Of a DNA stretch of 64,000 nt, positions 53,995-62,554 are shown one piece after another (position 1 is the stretch's first letter; every line of letters starts with the position of its first letter). The notes below the pieces were generated by a model. The model was not told where the DNA came from. It did not search any database and saw only the letters and a program-made list of their open reading frames with translations. This DNA comes from Nocardioides gansuensis (lineage in GTDB: Bacteria; Actinomycetota; Actinomycetes; Propionibacteriales; Nocardioidaceae), in the NCBI RefSeq assembly GCF_003076135.1, contig NZ_QDGZ01000006.1, positions 1 through 64,000 of the forward strand, given 5' to 3'. Both the position numbers and the translations under genes were made by a program.

Positions 53995-56595
53995 ATGCAC
54001 CAGCGCCTCGCTGTACTCGTGGCCCTGATCGTCGTCTCTATCGCGGGCTGGGCCAACCTCGCCAACGCCAGCCCGGCCGACGACTACGTCGGTCCCTACT
54101 TCGGAGACGGCAACCTGCCTCCGGGCTGCATCAAGGACATGAGCCGGGACAACCCCGACAACATCTGCTTCCACGCGAAGACCGGGCTCAACACCCTCGA
54201 CTCGCCCAAAATCGACGTCGCCGTGCTCGTGCCGGCCTCCCCGACTGCCGAGCGTGACCTGCGGATCATGCGCCAGGCCGCCGAGGCCTGGGAGGGCGGC
54301 ATCCACTACCTCGCCGACGAGATGGGGCTGGACTGGCTCCGCGACGGGGTGGAGTTCAACATCTCCCCGAGCATCGTCAGCCTCGCGGACGGCGAGACGC
54401 CGAGCACCTTCCCGCTCTACGACCCCGAGATCGTGATCCTCGCGACGAACCCGGTCGGCGGCCTCGGCATCGGCGTCGACCCGACGTACCTCACTGACGA
54501 GCTCGGCATCTTCGACGAGAACGGCGTGCCCTGCCACAACATCCCCAACCCGTTCTCCCTGGACGCCTGGGAGGGCATGCCGGGGTACGACGGGCACCAC
54601 GGTGACGGCGGCGGCTACTACGTCGAGGACTGCGGCGGCGCAGGCGGCAACGTGTGCTTCTCGGTCAACGGCGCCATCGACCCGGTCCCTGGCGTGACCG
54701 ACACCTTCTCGCTCTTCGACCTGGTGCTGCACGAGACCGGTCACTGCCTCACCCTCGGCCACGTCGGCGACGGCGCGGAGGGCGCGTGGGGCCAGGTGCC
54801 GACCAACGACATCATGGCCTACAGCTCTGACCCGCCCGGCCAGAACAAGTGCGTCTCCACGCTCAACGTCGAGGCCTTCGCCACCCGGATGAGCCGCTAC
54901 CTCGACGTCAACGGCGACAACGCCGTCGACGAGTCGGACCACCTCGACCCCAACGACGTGGCCGGCGACGGCGCCAACTCGTTCCAGGTACAGCACCCGG
55001 ACGACCACCTCTACGCCTCGTCCACCGGCTCGGTGTGGGACTGCCCGCAGCCCGACCTCGGCGCGGTGCCCGGCGAGCGGGTCGACTGGACGCCGGAGCC
55101 GGCGGAGACCAGCGACCCGGTGCTCTCCGTGAGCACGCCGGCGCACGGCGCGGAGACCTCCGACGGTCACGTGCACGTGATCGGCACGGTCGAGCGCCGG
55201 CCGAAGACCGCCCCTCCGACCTCGCCGACGAGCTCGCACGACGACGCAGAGGGCGACGCCTACAGCACCTTCACCGACATCTCGAACATCCAGGTGGAGG
55301 TCACCGACCTCGACGTCATCGCCACGATCAAGGTCGCCCAGCTGTGGCCGAAGGACCAGACCAGCCTGCCCAAGTACGGCGTGAGCATCGGCGGTCGTGA
55401 GATCGAGTCCTTCATCCCGGAGCCCGACAACCCGGCCGACGTGGTCACCTACGACCACTCGATGGAGGCCCAACTGCCGAGCGAGTGGTCGTCATGGGAC
55501 GCGACCGCCAACACCGTGACGTTCACGATCCCGCGCAGCTATCTCGCGCAGGGCAGGGTCGTCGCGCCGTACGACATCTTCGCGCTGACCAGCTTCCGCG
55601 CGCCCACCAGGCTGTGGACCCTCGTGGCCGACGACCGGGCACCCGACGCGGGTGCGATCGGCGTGGCGGCGCCGGCCGGCCCGGACACCAGCTCCGGGAC
55701 CTCGACGACGTCCTCGTTGACCGGCGGCTCGACCGCCGGCGCCGTGCTCGACACGGTCGTCCTCGAGCGCGAGGGCGGCAACAAGTTCCGGGTCACCGAC
55801 AGCACCCTCGGCGAGACGGGTGGCCCCAGCCACCACTTCACGCTCCAGGTGCCCCAGAAGAGCACGGTCGAGCTGCTGCTCGGCTGGCCCGACCTCAGCG
55901 ACCTGGACATGTACGTGACGGGCGCGGCCACCGGCAACGCGGCCTCCGCGGGCCAGCCCGAGGCGCTCCGCCTGGAGGACGTGCAGGGCACCCTCGACAT
56001 CGAGGTCGCGCCATACCTGGTCGTCGGCATCCCTGACACGACCTACACCCTGCAGGCCACGATCGTGCCCAACCCGACCGGAGGTGGCACCATCACCGAC
56101 ACCGACGGTGACGGCGTGACCGACGACGAGGACGCCTGCCCGGCACGGCCCGGCGTCGGCAGCTCCGGGTGCCCGGTGCCGTCGGACGAGAAGGTGACGG
56201 TCTACGTCGACGGCGCCGCCGCTGCCAGCGAGGGCGTCGAGTCCAGCAACGGCCCCGACAGCTTCGCGCTCGACGTGACGGTGCCGACCGGCTCGCACGA
56301 GGTGAAGACGGTGTGGACGCAGGACGACGAGGTCCTCGCCACCGACGTCCGGACGGTCGTGCACGCTGCGCCTGGTGTCGACCGTGACGGCGACGGCGTC
56401 GCCGACGCGCGCGACAACTGCCTCGAGCAGCCCAACGCGGGCCAGGCCGACCTGGACGGCGACGGCAAGGGCGACGCGTGCGACTCCGACGTCGACGGCG
56501 ACGGCCACTCCAACACCAAGGAGCGGGCGCGTGGCACCGACCCCTTCGACGCGGCCTCCTACCCGGGCAAGAAGAAGAGCGGCTCGCTGCTGTAG
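53995..56595 (+). CDS. Secreted metzincin-type metalloprotease with thrombospondin type-3 repeats
   Basis: 866 aa, ATG with agaagga 7 nt upstream. Signal peptide residues 1-25 (ends NASPA). Zinc motif HETGHCLTLGH at 246-256 with three His ligands and catalytic Glu247, and a Met-turn NDIMAYSS at 271-278, the metzincin pattern. Residues 290-560 are beta-rich; the C-terminus has Ca-binding type-3 repeats (DTDGDGVTDDEDACP, DRDGDGVADARDNC, DVDGDGHSN). Several Cys pairs suit an exported protein. It ends in a basic KKKSGSLL without an LPXTG sorting signal, so it is probably released. Confidence 0.9.
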   Translation: MHQRLAVLVALIVVSIAGWANLANASPADDYVGPYFGDGNLPPGCIKDMSRDNPDNICFHAKTGLNTLDSPKIDVAVLVPASPTAERDLRIMRQAAEAWEGGIHYLADEMGLDWLRDGVEFNISPSIVSLADGETPSTFPLYDPEIVILATNPVGGLGIGVDPTYLTDELGIFDENGVPCHNIPNPFSLDAWEGMPGYDGHHGDGGGYYVEDCGGAGGNVCFSVNGAIDPVPGVTDTFSLFDLVLHETGHCLTLGHVGDGAEGAWGQVPTNDIMAYSSDPPGQNKCVSTLNVEAFATRMSRYLDVNGDNAVDESDHLDPNDVAGDGANSFQVQHPDDHLYASSTGSVWDCPQPDLGAVPGERVDWTPEPAETSDPVLSVSTPAHGAETSDGHVHVIGTVERRPKTAPPTSPTSSHDDAEGDAYSTFTDISNIQVEVTDLDVIATIKVAQLWPKDQTSLPKYGVSIGGREIESFIPEPDNPADVVTYDHSMEAQLPSEWSSWDATANTVTFTIPRSYLAQGRVVAPYDIFALTSFRAPTRLWTLVADDRAPDAGAIGVAAPAGPDTSSGTSTTSSLTGGSTAGAVLDTVVLEREGGNKFRVTDSTLGETGGPSHHFTLQVPQKSTVELLLGWPDLSDLDMYVTGAATGNAASAGQPEALRLEDVQGTLDIEVAPYLVVGIPDTTYTLQATIVPNPTGGGTITDTDGDGVTDDEDACPARPGVGSSGCPVPSDEKVTVYVDGAAAASEGVESSNGPDSFALDVTVPTGSHEVKTVWTQDDEVLATDVRTVVHAAPGVDRDGDGVADARDNCLEQPNAGQADLDGDGKGDACDSDVDGDGHSNTKERARGTDPFDAASYPGKKKSGSLL

Positions 56596-56752
56596 GACCG
56601 GGTGGCGCGAGCAGCCACACATAGGTCGAGCGAAGTCGAGGCCCGCGGGGCCGGTCGTCTGCGGAACGGCCGGCACCGCGGCGTTGCCGGGCCAGACCGT
56701 GCAAGTCCGTGCACGTTCAAGGTCCACGGAGGTGCCGGCCCCGGTCAGCGAG

Positions 56753-57178
56753 TCAGTCCTCCACGCGGGCGTTGAAGCCGCCTTCGCCGAAGCTCGTGAC
56801 CACGGTCCCGGACGTGGGCAGGTCGATCTCGGCGCAACCCCGGCTGTTGGCCTCTTCGGGCAGGCGGCACAGCAGCGTCGGCCCGGTGGCGTCGAGGGCG
56901 TAGTCGCCGTCGCCGTCGACCTCCGCGAGCGTGCCGCCGAGGCCCTCCGCAGCCGCCTGGTCGAGCGTGAACGACGCCCGTCTCAGGTCGTCGGGCTCGC
57001 CAACCTCGGCCCACAGGTCAGGGGCGCGCTCTGCCGGCAGGACGAGCATCCAGCCGCCGCCGTCGGAGGCGTCACCGAGACCGGTGTCGTCGACGAGCAC
57101 GCTGCGGCCCTCGAGTCCGTCGCCTCCGCACGCAACCGCGGCGAGCAGGACCAGCGAGAGGGCGAGGGCCTTGGTCAC
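56753..57178 (-). CDS. Small lipoprotein of unknown function
   Basis: 141 aa, GTG start. Signal peptide with lipobox LAAVAC and lipidated Cys17, then GGDG and an alpha/beta region with WMLVLPAERAPDLWAEVGEP and ATGPTLLCRLPEEANSRGCAE, a possible disulfide pair. No family recognised. The 157 bp between it and the metalloprotease gene hold a short gc-rich hairpin candidate and nothing else recognised. Confidence 0.75.
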   Translation of the reverse strand: MTKALALSLVLLAAVACGGDGLEGRSVLVDDTGLGDASDGGGWMLVLPAERAPDLWAEVGEPDDLRRASFTLDQAAAEGLGGTLAEVDGDGDYALDATGPTLLCRLPEEANSRGCAEIDLPTSGTVVTSFGEGGFNARVED

Positions 57179-57397
57179 GGCCTCATCCTGCCCGCGCCGG
57201 CCCGGTTGCGCCGGTCAACGTTCCAGCAGCCGCACGATCTCGTCGACCCCCGCGCCGCGCGCTCATCGCGGCGAGCTGGTTGGCCTCGGTGCCTCGCACG
57301 GCCGACCCGTCGGAGCGTCTCCACCCAGCTCGCGGACGGCCGCTGCTGTGGCACGCGCTGGCGCTGTGCTGAAGAAGACCGGGCGGTGGCGCTCGGC
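57179..57397. other. Gap with possible coding remnant
   Basis: No intact gene. On the minus strand around 57215-57290 two frames together read EANQLAAMSA then ARGAGVDEIVRLLER and stop, as if one coding sequence with a frameshift. This may be the eroded 3' end of an older gene; too short to name. Confidence 0.3.
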
Positions 57398-58336
57398 CTA
57401 CGTGCGCCGGTGGAATCTCACCGCGCCGTCGGAGAGATAGGTGGTCGTGTAGGCGGGGTCGTGGATGCGATGGTGGTGCCAGGGACGAGCGAGAACGGCC
57501 TTCTCGAGGTCAGTCCGGCCACCCTTGGCCCAGGGGTCCCGGTGGTGGACCTCGCACCAGGCGGCGGGATGGTCGCAGCCTTCGACCTGGCAGGTCTTGT
57601 GCGCGAGCACCTTGGCGACGCGCTGGGCCCGGGTGAACAGGCGCTTGCTGCGGCCGAGGTCGAGGACCTCCGACCTGCCGCCCATGACGGCCGGGATGAT
57701 GCCGGCCTTGCAGGCGAGGAGGCGGGCCTGGGAGGCGGAGATCCTGGTCCCGTCACCGAGCATCGCGGTGCCGAGGCCCTTGGTCAGGACCTCGAGGCCC
57801 AGGGTGACGATCATGGTGGTGGCATCGCCGCCGTGGATCGGCATCCGCGCGGGGTCCATGGTGTGGAGCAGTGCGATGAAGGCCTCGCCGCGGAGCCGGT
57901 CGGCGGGGAGCCGCGTGCCTGTGGCGGGGTCGATGAAACCGTTCTCGAGCGCGTCGGTGCGCGGCGACGTGAAGGCGTCGAGGTAGGTCCTGAGCCGAGT
58001 GGCCTCGGCCTTGGGCATCCGGACGAAGAGGTGGACCGTCCCGTCCCCGCGGTCGCGCATCCGCAGCTGGGTCGCTGCGGCCGCGCGACGCTCGGCCTCC
58101 TCGAGGCGCTTGCGCTCGGCCTCGTCCACACGATCAGGGGCGACGTAGGCCATGATCCGCTCGCCGACGACCTTGAGCTCCGAGAGACTGAGCCGGGGCG
58201 CTTCGTCGACCAGGGCCTGCTCGGCCTTCGCGAGCAGCTCGGCGGCGTTGACGATCTGTGGGTCGCCCTTGAACGCCCGCTCGAGCTCGTCGAGCGCATC
58301 GACGATGACCTGCACCTGGGGAGTGGTCAGCTGGCC
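57398..58336 (-). pseudogene. DUF222-HNH endonuclease, C-terminal part of an interrupted gene
   Basis: The minus-strand frame from QLTTPQVQVIVDALDELERA onward encodes the second half of the DUF222 domain and the HNH nuclease end (CDHPAAWCEVHHRDPWAKGG, NLEK-like LEKAVLARPWHHHRIHD), about 310 aa and intact. The sequence before it on the same strand is not DUF222; the missing N-terminal half lies next to it on the opposite strand (58332-58545). Such proteins belong to the mobile, multi-copy 13E12-like family of actinobacteria. As it stands the gene cannot make the full protein. Confidence 0.85.
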
Positions 58337-58545
58337 ACCCGGGTCCGCGACCTGATGACGGCCATCCTGGCGAAGGGCATGGCCGCGTCGCCGGAGGTCG
58401 CCGAGGAGACGGGCGCCCGGGATGTCGCGAAGTGGCTGGCCCACGAGGCGATGCTCCGGCCGAGCCAGACGCACGGCGACCTGCGTGTCGGACACGCGCT
58501 CTCCAGGTCGTGGCGCAGGGCCTCGGCTGCCTACTCGGCCGGCCA
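58332..58545 (+). pseudogene. Inverted N-terminal fragment of the DUF222-HNH gene
   Basis: The plus-strand frame here reads ATRVRDLMTAILAKGMAASP, ARDVAKWLAHEAMLRPSQTH and GDLRVGHALSRSWRRASAAY, the N-terminal part of DUF222. The segment is bounded by tggcc (58332-58336) and ggcca (58541-58545). Flipping it joins YSAG to QLTTPQVQ in frame and gives a start at the minus-strand ATG at 58552 (MAVATRVRDL), an uninterrupted frame of about 384 codons. Roughly 40 residues usual at the family N-terminus are still not seen. Confidence 0.8.
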
Positions 58546-58631
58546 CTGCCATCACGCGGCTGTGGACGGTTTCGGGACGGAAGCGAGGTCGGAGTCGTGG
58601 GTGTGCCGCCTGCGTTCCGGAACGCGATCCG

Positions 58632-59294
58632 TCACGCGACGGGGGTGCGGCTGGCCGGCCTGCCGTTCACGCCCGAGAAGCTGCTGACCCCGGCCGCCAG
58701 CCCGACGCACGCCGCGAGGTAGAGCACCCCAGCGAGGTCGGACGCCCACACACTGAAGCCCGACCCGACGAACTCCACGAGCAGGAACACCCATACCACC
58801 GGCCCGACCCACCGGGGGCCGCGCCGGCTGCGGAAGTGAGCGATCGAGAGCAGCAGGAGCCCGAGCACTGTGCCGAGCAGCCCGGCGGCGAAGAACGGCA
58901 GCAGCCACGGCCACGACTCGAGGTCGCCGACCAGCGCGGCGTACGCCCCACGGTGCTCGGGCGACTCGGCCATCAGCAGCTGGAGCATCATCACGCCGCC
59001 GATGACGGTGTGCCCGAAGGCGCCGAGCACGGCGAGCACGCCGCCGGCGGTGGCGAGGCGGGGGCTGGCCGGGCGGAGCCAGGCGGCGACGCCGGCCATC
59101 GCGACGGCGAAGGGCAGCTGGCTGACGATGAAGGCCAGGGCGCTGATGGCCACGGCGGGGCCGGCGTCGGCCAGGGACGCGAGCCGGTCGGCGGGGTCGT
59201 CGAGGAACCCCGGCTCCAGCAGGGTCCAGACGACGGACAGGACCGCGGTGGCGACGAGGCAGACCGCAGTGGTGAGGCGAAGGTGTCGGTTCAT
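58632..59294 (-). CDS. Integral membrane protein, DUF4386-like
   Basis: 220 aa from the ATG at 59294. Six hydrophobic segments, from LTTAVCLVATAVLSVVWTLL to LAGVLYLAACVGLAAGVSS; helices 3-4 contain GGVLAVLGAFGHTVIGGVMM. The pattern resembles DUF4386/DUF998-like small membrane proteins of unknown function. Divergent from the sensor kinase at 59404 with a 109-bp gap and so a likely target of that two-component pair (inference). The last residues follow a Ser/Gly tail. Confidence 0.75.
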   Translation of the reverse strand: MNRHLRLTTAVCLVATAVLSVVWTLLEPGFLDDPADRLASLADAGPAVAISALAFIVSQLPFAVAMAGVAAWLRPASPRLATAGGVLAVLGAFGHTVIGGVMMLQLLMAESPEHRGAYAALVGDLESWPWLLPFFAAGLLGTVLGLLLLSIAHFRSRRGPRWVGPVVWVFLLVEFVGSGFSVWASDLAGVLYLAACVGLAAGVSSFSGVNGRPASRTPVA

Positions 59295-59390
59295 GCCACC
59301 AGTGCACGCCCGGCGCGGGGTCGTCGTCGTCGGCCCTGGGAGGTCTGCACTGTCATCCCTGGAATGACGTCGCCGGGCGCCGGCGATGCC

Positions 59391-59396
59391 TACCGT
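59391..59396 (+). promoter_or_regulatory. -10 element, leaderless (NarL-type kinase)
   Basis: TACCGT ends 7 nt before the ATG at 59404; no ribosome site is visible. Confidence 0.5.
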
Positions 59397-59403
59397 TGAC
59401 GTC

Positions 59404-60552
59404 ATGGCACGGTGGCGAGCGCACGCGGTCGACGCGCTCCTGGTCGCGGTCGTCCTCGCGGCCGGGCTCGCCGAGGTGTGGGTTCCGTTCGAGTCGCGCA
59501 CGGGCGACGGCGACCCGCTGCTGACCAGCCTGCAGGTCGGGCTGATCGCCGCGGCGCTGTGGTGGCGGCGTACGCAGCCGTTGCCCGCCCTCGCCGTGGT
59601 GTGCGCCGCGATGTTCGGGTTCCACGCGGCCGGGGTGGCCTACCTGCTCTTCAACGGCCAGTTCGTGCCGCTGGTCGTGATGACGTTCGCGGTCGCTCGC
59701 CACGGGCGCGGGCGGGTGCCGTACGTCGGGGGCGCCGTCGTCGTCGGGACGATGCTCTACGCCGACCTGACGATCCCGGACTTCGGCGACGTCTCCGAGC
59801 TGATCTTCCACTGGAGCGTGCTGACGACGTCGTACGTCCTCGGCAGCTGGCAGCGGCTGATGGCCGCCCGCGCCGAGGAGGCGCAGCGCCGGGCGATCGC
59901 CGCGGAGGTCGAGGCCGCAGAGAAGGCGGCCGCGGCGGTGCTCGCGGAGCGCACCCGGATCGCCCGCGAGCTGCACGACGTGGTCGCGCACGCGATGAGC
60001 GTGATGGTGGTGCAGGCCGGGGCGGCGGAGGGGGTGGAGGGTACGCCGGAGGAGGTGCGCCGGCTCCTCGGCTCGATCCGGGGCACGGGGGCCGGGGCGC
60101 TGGCCGAGATGCGGCGGCTGGTGACGATGCTGCGCGACCCCGACGAGGCCGCGTCGCGCGCGCCGCAGCCCGGCCTCGCCGCGCTCGAGACGCTGGTGGC
60201 CGAGGTCCGGGAGACGGGGCTGCCGGTCACGCTCGAGATCGTGGGGGAGCCGCGCGAGCTGCCCGCCGGCCTCGACCTCGCGGCGTACCGCATCGTCCAG
60301 GAGGCGCTCACGAACGCGCGCCGCCACGCGGCGTCGGCGACAGCGGTGGTGGTGACGGTCGACTTCAGCGGCGACGAGCTGCGCCTCGGCGTGCGCGACG
60401 ACGGCATCGGCTGCCGGGACACGGCCGGGTCAGGGCACGGTCTGATCGGGATGCGGGAGCGGGTCACGATGTACGACGGGTGGTTGCGCGCCGGTGCGCT
60501 GCCGGACCGCGGCTTCGCGGTCGAGGCGGCGCTGCCGCTGGAGCGGGCATGA
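59404..60552 (+). CDS. NarL/DesK-type sensor histidine kinase
   Basis: 382 aa. Four to five N-terminal membrane segments (residues 8-150) form the sensor; a coiled coil AAEVEAAEKAAAAVLAERTR leads to the HisKA_3 box RIARELHDVVAHAMSVMVVQ, and the ATPase has EALTNARRHA and GHGLIGMRERV. Typical actinobacterial partner of a LuxR-type regulator. Its stop overlaps the regulator start (ATGA), so the two genes are coupled. The partner is frameshifted, so the pathway output may be off. Confidence 0.93.
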   Translation: MARWRAHAVDALLVAVVLAAGLAEVWVPFESRTGDGDPLLTSLQVGLIAAALWWRRTQPLPALAVVCAAMFGFHAAGVAYLLFNGQFVPLVVMTFAVARHGRGRVPYVGGAVVVGTMLYADLTIPDFGDVSELIFHWSVLTTSYVLGSWQRLMAARAEEAQRRAIAAEVEAAEKAAAAVLAERTRIARELHDVVAHAMSVMVVQAGAAEGVEGTPEEVRRLLGSIRGTGAGALAEMRRLVTMLRDPDEAASRAPQPGLAALETLVAEVRETGLPVTLEIVGEPRELPAGLDLAAYRIVQEALTNARRHAASATAVVVTVDFSGDELRLGVRDDGIGCRDTAGSGHGLIGMRERVTMYDGWLRAGALPDRGFAVEAALPLERA

Positions 60553-61209
60553 CCCGCGTGCTGATCGTGGACGACCAGGAGCTGCTGCGCGCGGGCTTCC
60601 GGATGATCCTCGAGCAGGGCGGCCACGAGGTCGTGGGGGAGGCGGGCGACGGAATCGAGGCGGTGGAACGGGCGCTCGTGCTGCTGCCCGAGGTGGTGCT
60701 GATGGACGTGCGGATGCCGCGGCTGGACGGCATCGAGGCGACCCGGCGGATCACCGCCCGCCTGCCGGCGACACGGGTGGTGGTGCTGACGACGTTCGAC
60801 CTGGACGAGTACGTCTACGACGCGGTGCGCGCGGGCGCCTCGGGCTTCCTGCTCAAGGACCTTCCTCCCGCCGACCTGGTCCGCGCCGTCGACGTCGTCG
60901 CCGGGGGAGAAGCGATGCTGGCGCCGCAGCTGACGCGGCGCCTGCTGGCGCGGTTTGCCACGACTCCGGTGCCTGCTGCTGGCCTGCCTCAGGTGACCGA
61001 GCGGGAGAACGAGGTGTTGCGGCTGGTCGCCCGTGGGCTGTCGAACACCGAGATCGCGGAGACGCTGTTCCTCAGCGAGGCGACGGTGAAGACGGGCGAC
61101 GGTGAAGACGTATGTCTCCCGGCTGCTCGCGAAACTGGGGCTGCGGGATCGGGTGCAGCTGGCTGTGCTGGCTTATGAGTCGGGATTGGTGCGCCCGGGC
61201 GCTGGGTGA
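60549..61209 (+). pseudogene. NarL-type response regulator frameshifted by a 16-bp duplication
   Basis: The receiver is intact (VLIVDDQELLRAGF, VVLMDVRMPRLDG, VVLTTFDL, LLKD), as is the start of the LuxR HTH (LTEREN-like VTERENEVLRLVARGLSNTE). At 61079-61110 a perfect 16-bp tandem duplication shifts the frame after SEATVKT and the product ends at 61178 with an unrelated tail. Removing one copy restores YVSRLLAKLGLRDRVQLAVL and a stop at 61207-61209, the normal end of the recognition helix. The current allele should lose DNA binding while keeping the phosphoacceptor. Confidence 0.88.
61079..61110 (+). repeat. Perfect 16-bp tandem duplication in the response regulator
   Basis: ggcgacggtgaagacg occurs twice back to back (61079-61094 and 61095-61110). 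Because 16 is not a multiple of 3, it changes the reading frame. Confidence 0.95.
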
Positions 61210-61217
61210 GCGTCGGT

Positions 61218-61267
61218 GTTGAAGAAGGCCGTCAATGGGCCCGCCGATGGTTGAGGAGGGCCGTCAA
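61218..61267 (+). repeat. Imperfect 18-bp direct repeat
   Basis: gttgaagaaggccgtcaa (61218-61235) and gttgaggagggccgtcaa (61250-61267) agree at 16 of 18 positions with a 32-bp period, in the 177-bp gap before the SRPBCC gene. May be an operator pair or relic of coding sequence; nothing else is seen in the gap. Confidence 0.6.
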
Positions 61268-61386
61268 GGCCATCGCGAAACCAGCGCACCGGTCGGCCCT
61301 CGCCCGTAGTCCTGTCGGGCGGGGTTACCGTTCGGAGTAGAACACTCGAAGCGCGCTCGGGCGAAGGACTCGGAGGAAGACTGGCG

Positions 61387-61875
61387 ATGAGGCAGAACCT
61401 CACCACCGACGCCGTCGAGCGCTACATCGAGGCGTCCCCGGAGCTGCTTTACGACATCGTCTCGGACGTGACTCGAACGCCGGAACTCTCACCGGAGATC
61501 GTCAAGTGCACGTGGGTGAAGGGTGCGACCGGCCCGGCGGTCGGCGCGCGGTTCCGCGCCATCAACTCCGTGGGCCGTGGACGGACCTGGCCGAACTGGC
61601 CCATCGTGATCACCGCTGACCGCGGCCGCGAGTTCGCGTTCAGCCGCACGGAGCCGTTCGCCGGCACCCTGGAGTGGCGCTACCGGTTCATCCCGGAGGG
61701 CACGGGCACGAGGGTCGTCGAGTCCTACACCGTCACCAAACCAGTCACGCCCATCGGCTGGTTCTTCATCGACACGGTGTCCCGGTTGAAGGACCGGGCC
61801 GGTGATCTGCGCTGCGGGATGACCGAGACATTGGAACGGCTGGCCGCGGTCGCCGAAGGGGAACACATCTCCTAA
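61387..61875 (+). CDS. SRPBCC/polyketide-cyclase-like protein
   Basis: 162 aa, ATG with ggaggaag 7 nt upstream. START-like fold: RYIEASPELLYDIVSDVTRT, TWVKGATGPAVGARFRAINS, WPIVITADRGREFAFSRTEP, LEWRYRFIPEGTGTRVVESY. These proteins hold hydrophobic ligands in a deep pocket; the ligand is unknown. Cytoplasmic, probably monocistronic. The following 173 bp up to the CAP gene hold no recognised feature. Confidence 0.88.
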   Translation: MRQNLTTDAVERYIEASPELLYDIVSDVTRTPELSPEIVKCTWVKGATGPAVGARFRAINSVGRGRTWPNWPIVITADRGREFAFSRTEPFAGTLEWRYRFIPEGTGTRVVESYTVTKPVTPIGWFFIDTVSRLKDRAGDLRCGMTETLERLAAVAEGEHIS

Positions 61876-62048
61876 CCGCGGGACACGTTCCTCGAGGTGC
61901 CCCCTCGCGTTCCGTGTCCGTGCTGGCCCGCCTCAGGCCAGGGCCAGCCGGTAACCCGCGCGCCCACAGGGTCAAGTCCGGCGTTTGGACTGCCGATGAC
62001 ATCAGGTGACAGCCTGCTGCAGGTCCCTGTCTCCTATAAGGACTCGAC

Positions 62049-62501
62049 ATGCTTTCTCGGGTATCGCTTCTCTCGACTCTGCTCATCTCCATTCTCCTCT
62101 CGACCTCCGGCACCCCGGCGCACGCCGCGGCCGCGGAGACCTACGAACGGCAAGCGGTGCAAGCCACCAACGCCGCCCGCGACGCACATGACCTCCCAGC
62201 CTTGCGCACCGACAACTGCCTCTCGCGCTTCGCGAACCGGCAAGCGCGTCGCATGGCCGACCAGCAAGTCATGTTCCACCAGGACCTGCACCCGATCCTT
62301 CGTGCCTGCGGACTGCGCTCGGTGGCTGAGAATGTCGCCTACGGCTACTCCACTGGCAGATCCGTGGTCACCGACGGGTGGATGGAGTCGCCCGGCCACC
62401 GTGCCAACATCCTGACCGGCGCACACCGCATCGTCGCCGTTGGCTCCGTCATGGACGAGGGCGGCCGCTGGTGGACGGCACAGGTACTCGGTCGCCGCTA
62501 G
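62049..62501 (+). CDS. Secreted CAP/SCP-domain protein
   Basis: 150 aa, ATG with aagga 6-7 nt upstream. Signal peptide 1-26 (ends AHA), then a CAP domain: QAVQATNAARDAHDLPALRT, FANRQARRMADQQVMFHQDL, VAENVAYGYSTGRSVVTDGW and MESPGHRANIL. The two His typical of the CAP site are in MFHQD and SPGHRANI. CAP proteins act outside the cell; activity is unknown. Two Cys (DNCLSR, RACGLR) may form a disulfide. Confidence 0.9.
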   Translation: MLSRVSLLSTLLISILLSTSGTPAHAAAAETYERQAVQATNAARDAHDLPALRTDNCLSRFANRQARRMADQQVMFHQDLHPILRACGLRSVAENVAYGYSTGRSVVTDGWMESPGHRANILTGAHRIVAVGSVMDEGGRWWTAQVLGRR

Positions 62502-62554
62502 CACCTCGACCTAGCCAACTCCGCGCGCTCAATCCCGAGAGTGCGGCCGTTGCG

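Noticed and set aside
53784..54065. 94-codon upstream extension of the M29 aminopeptidase
   Set aside because: It would overlap the divergent protease gene and its signal peptide; the internal ATG has a leaderless promoter signature and gives the family length.
56625..56645. ggtcgagcgaagtcgagg, reminiscent of insertion-element ends
   Set aside because: Only one short copy, no transposase and no target duplication nearby.
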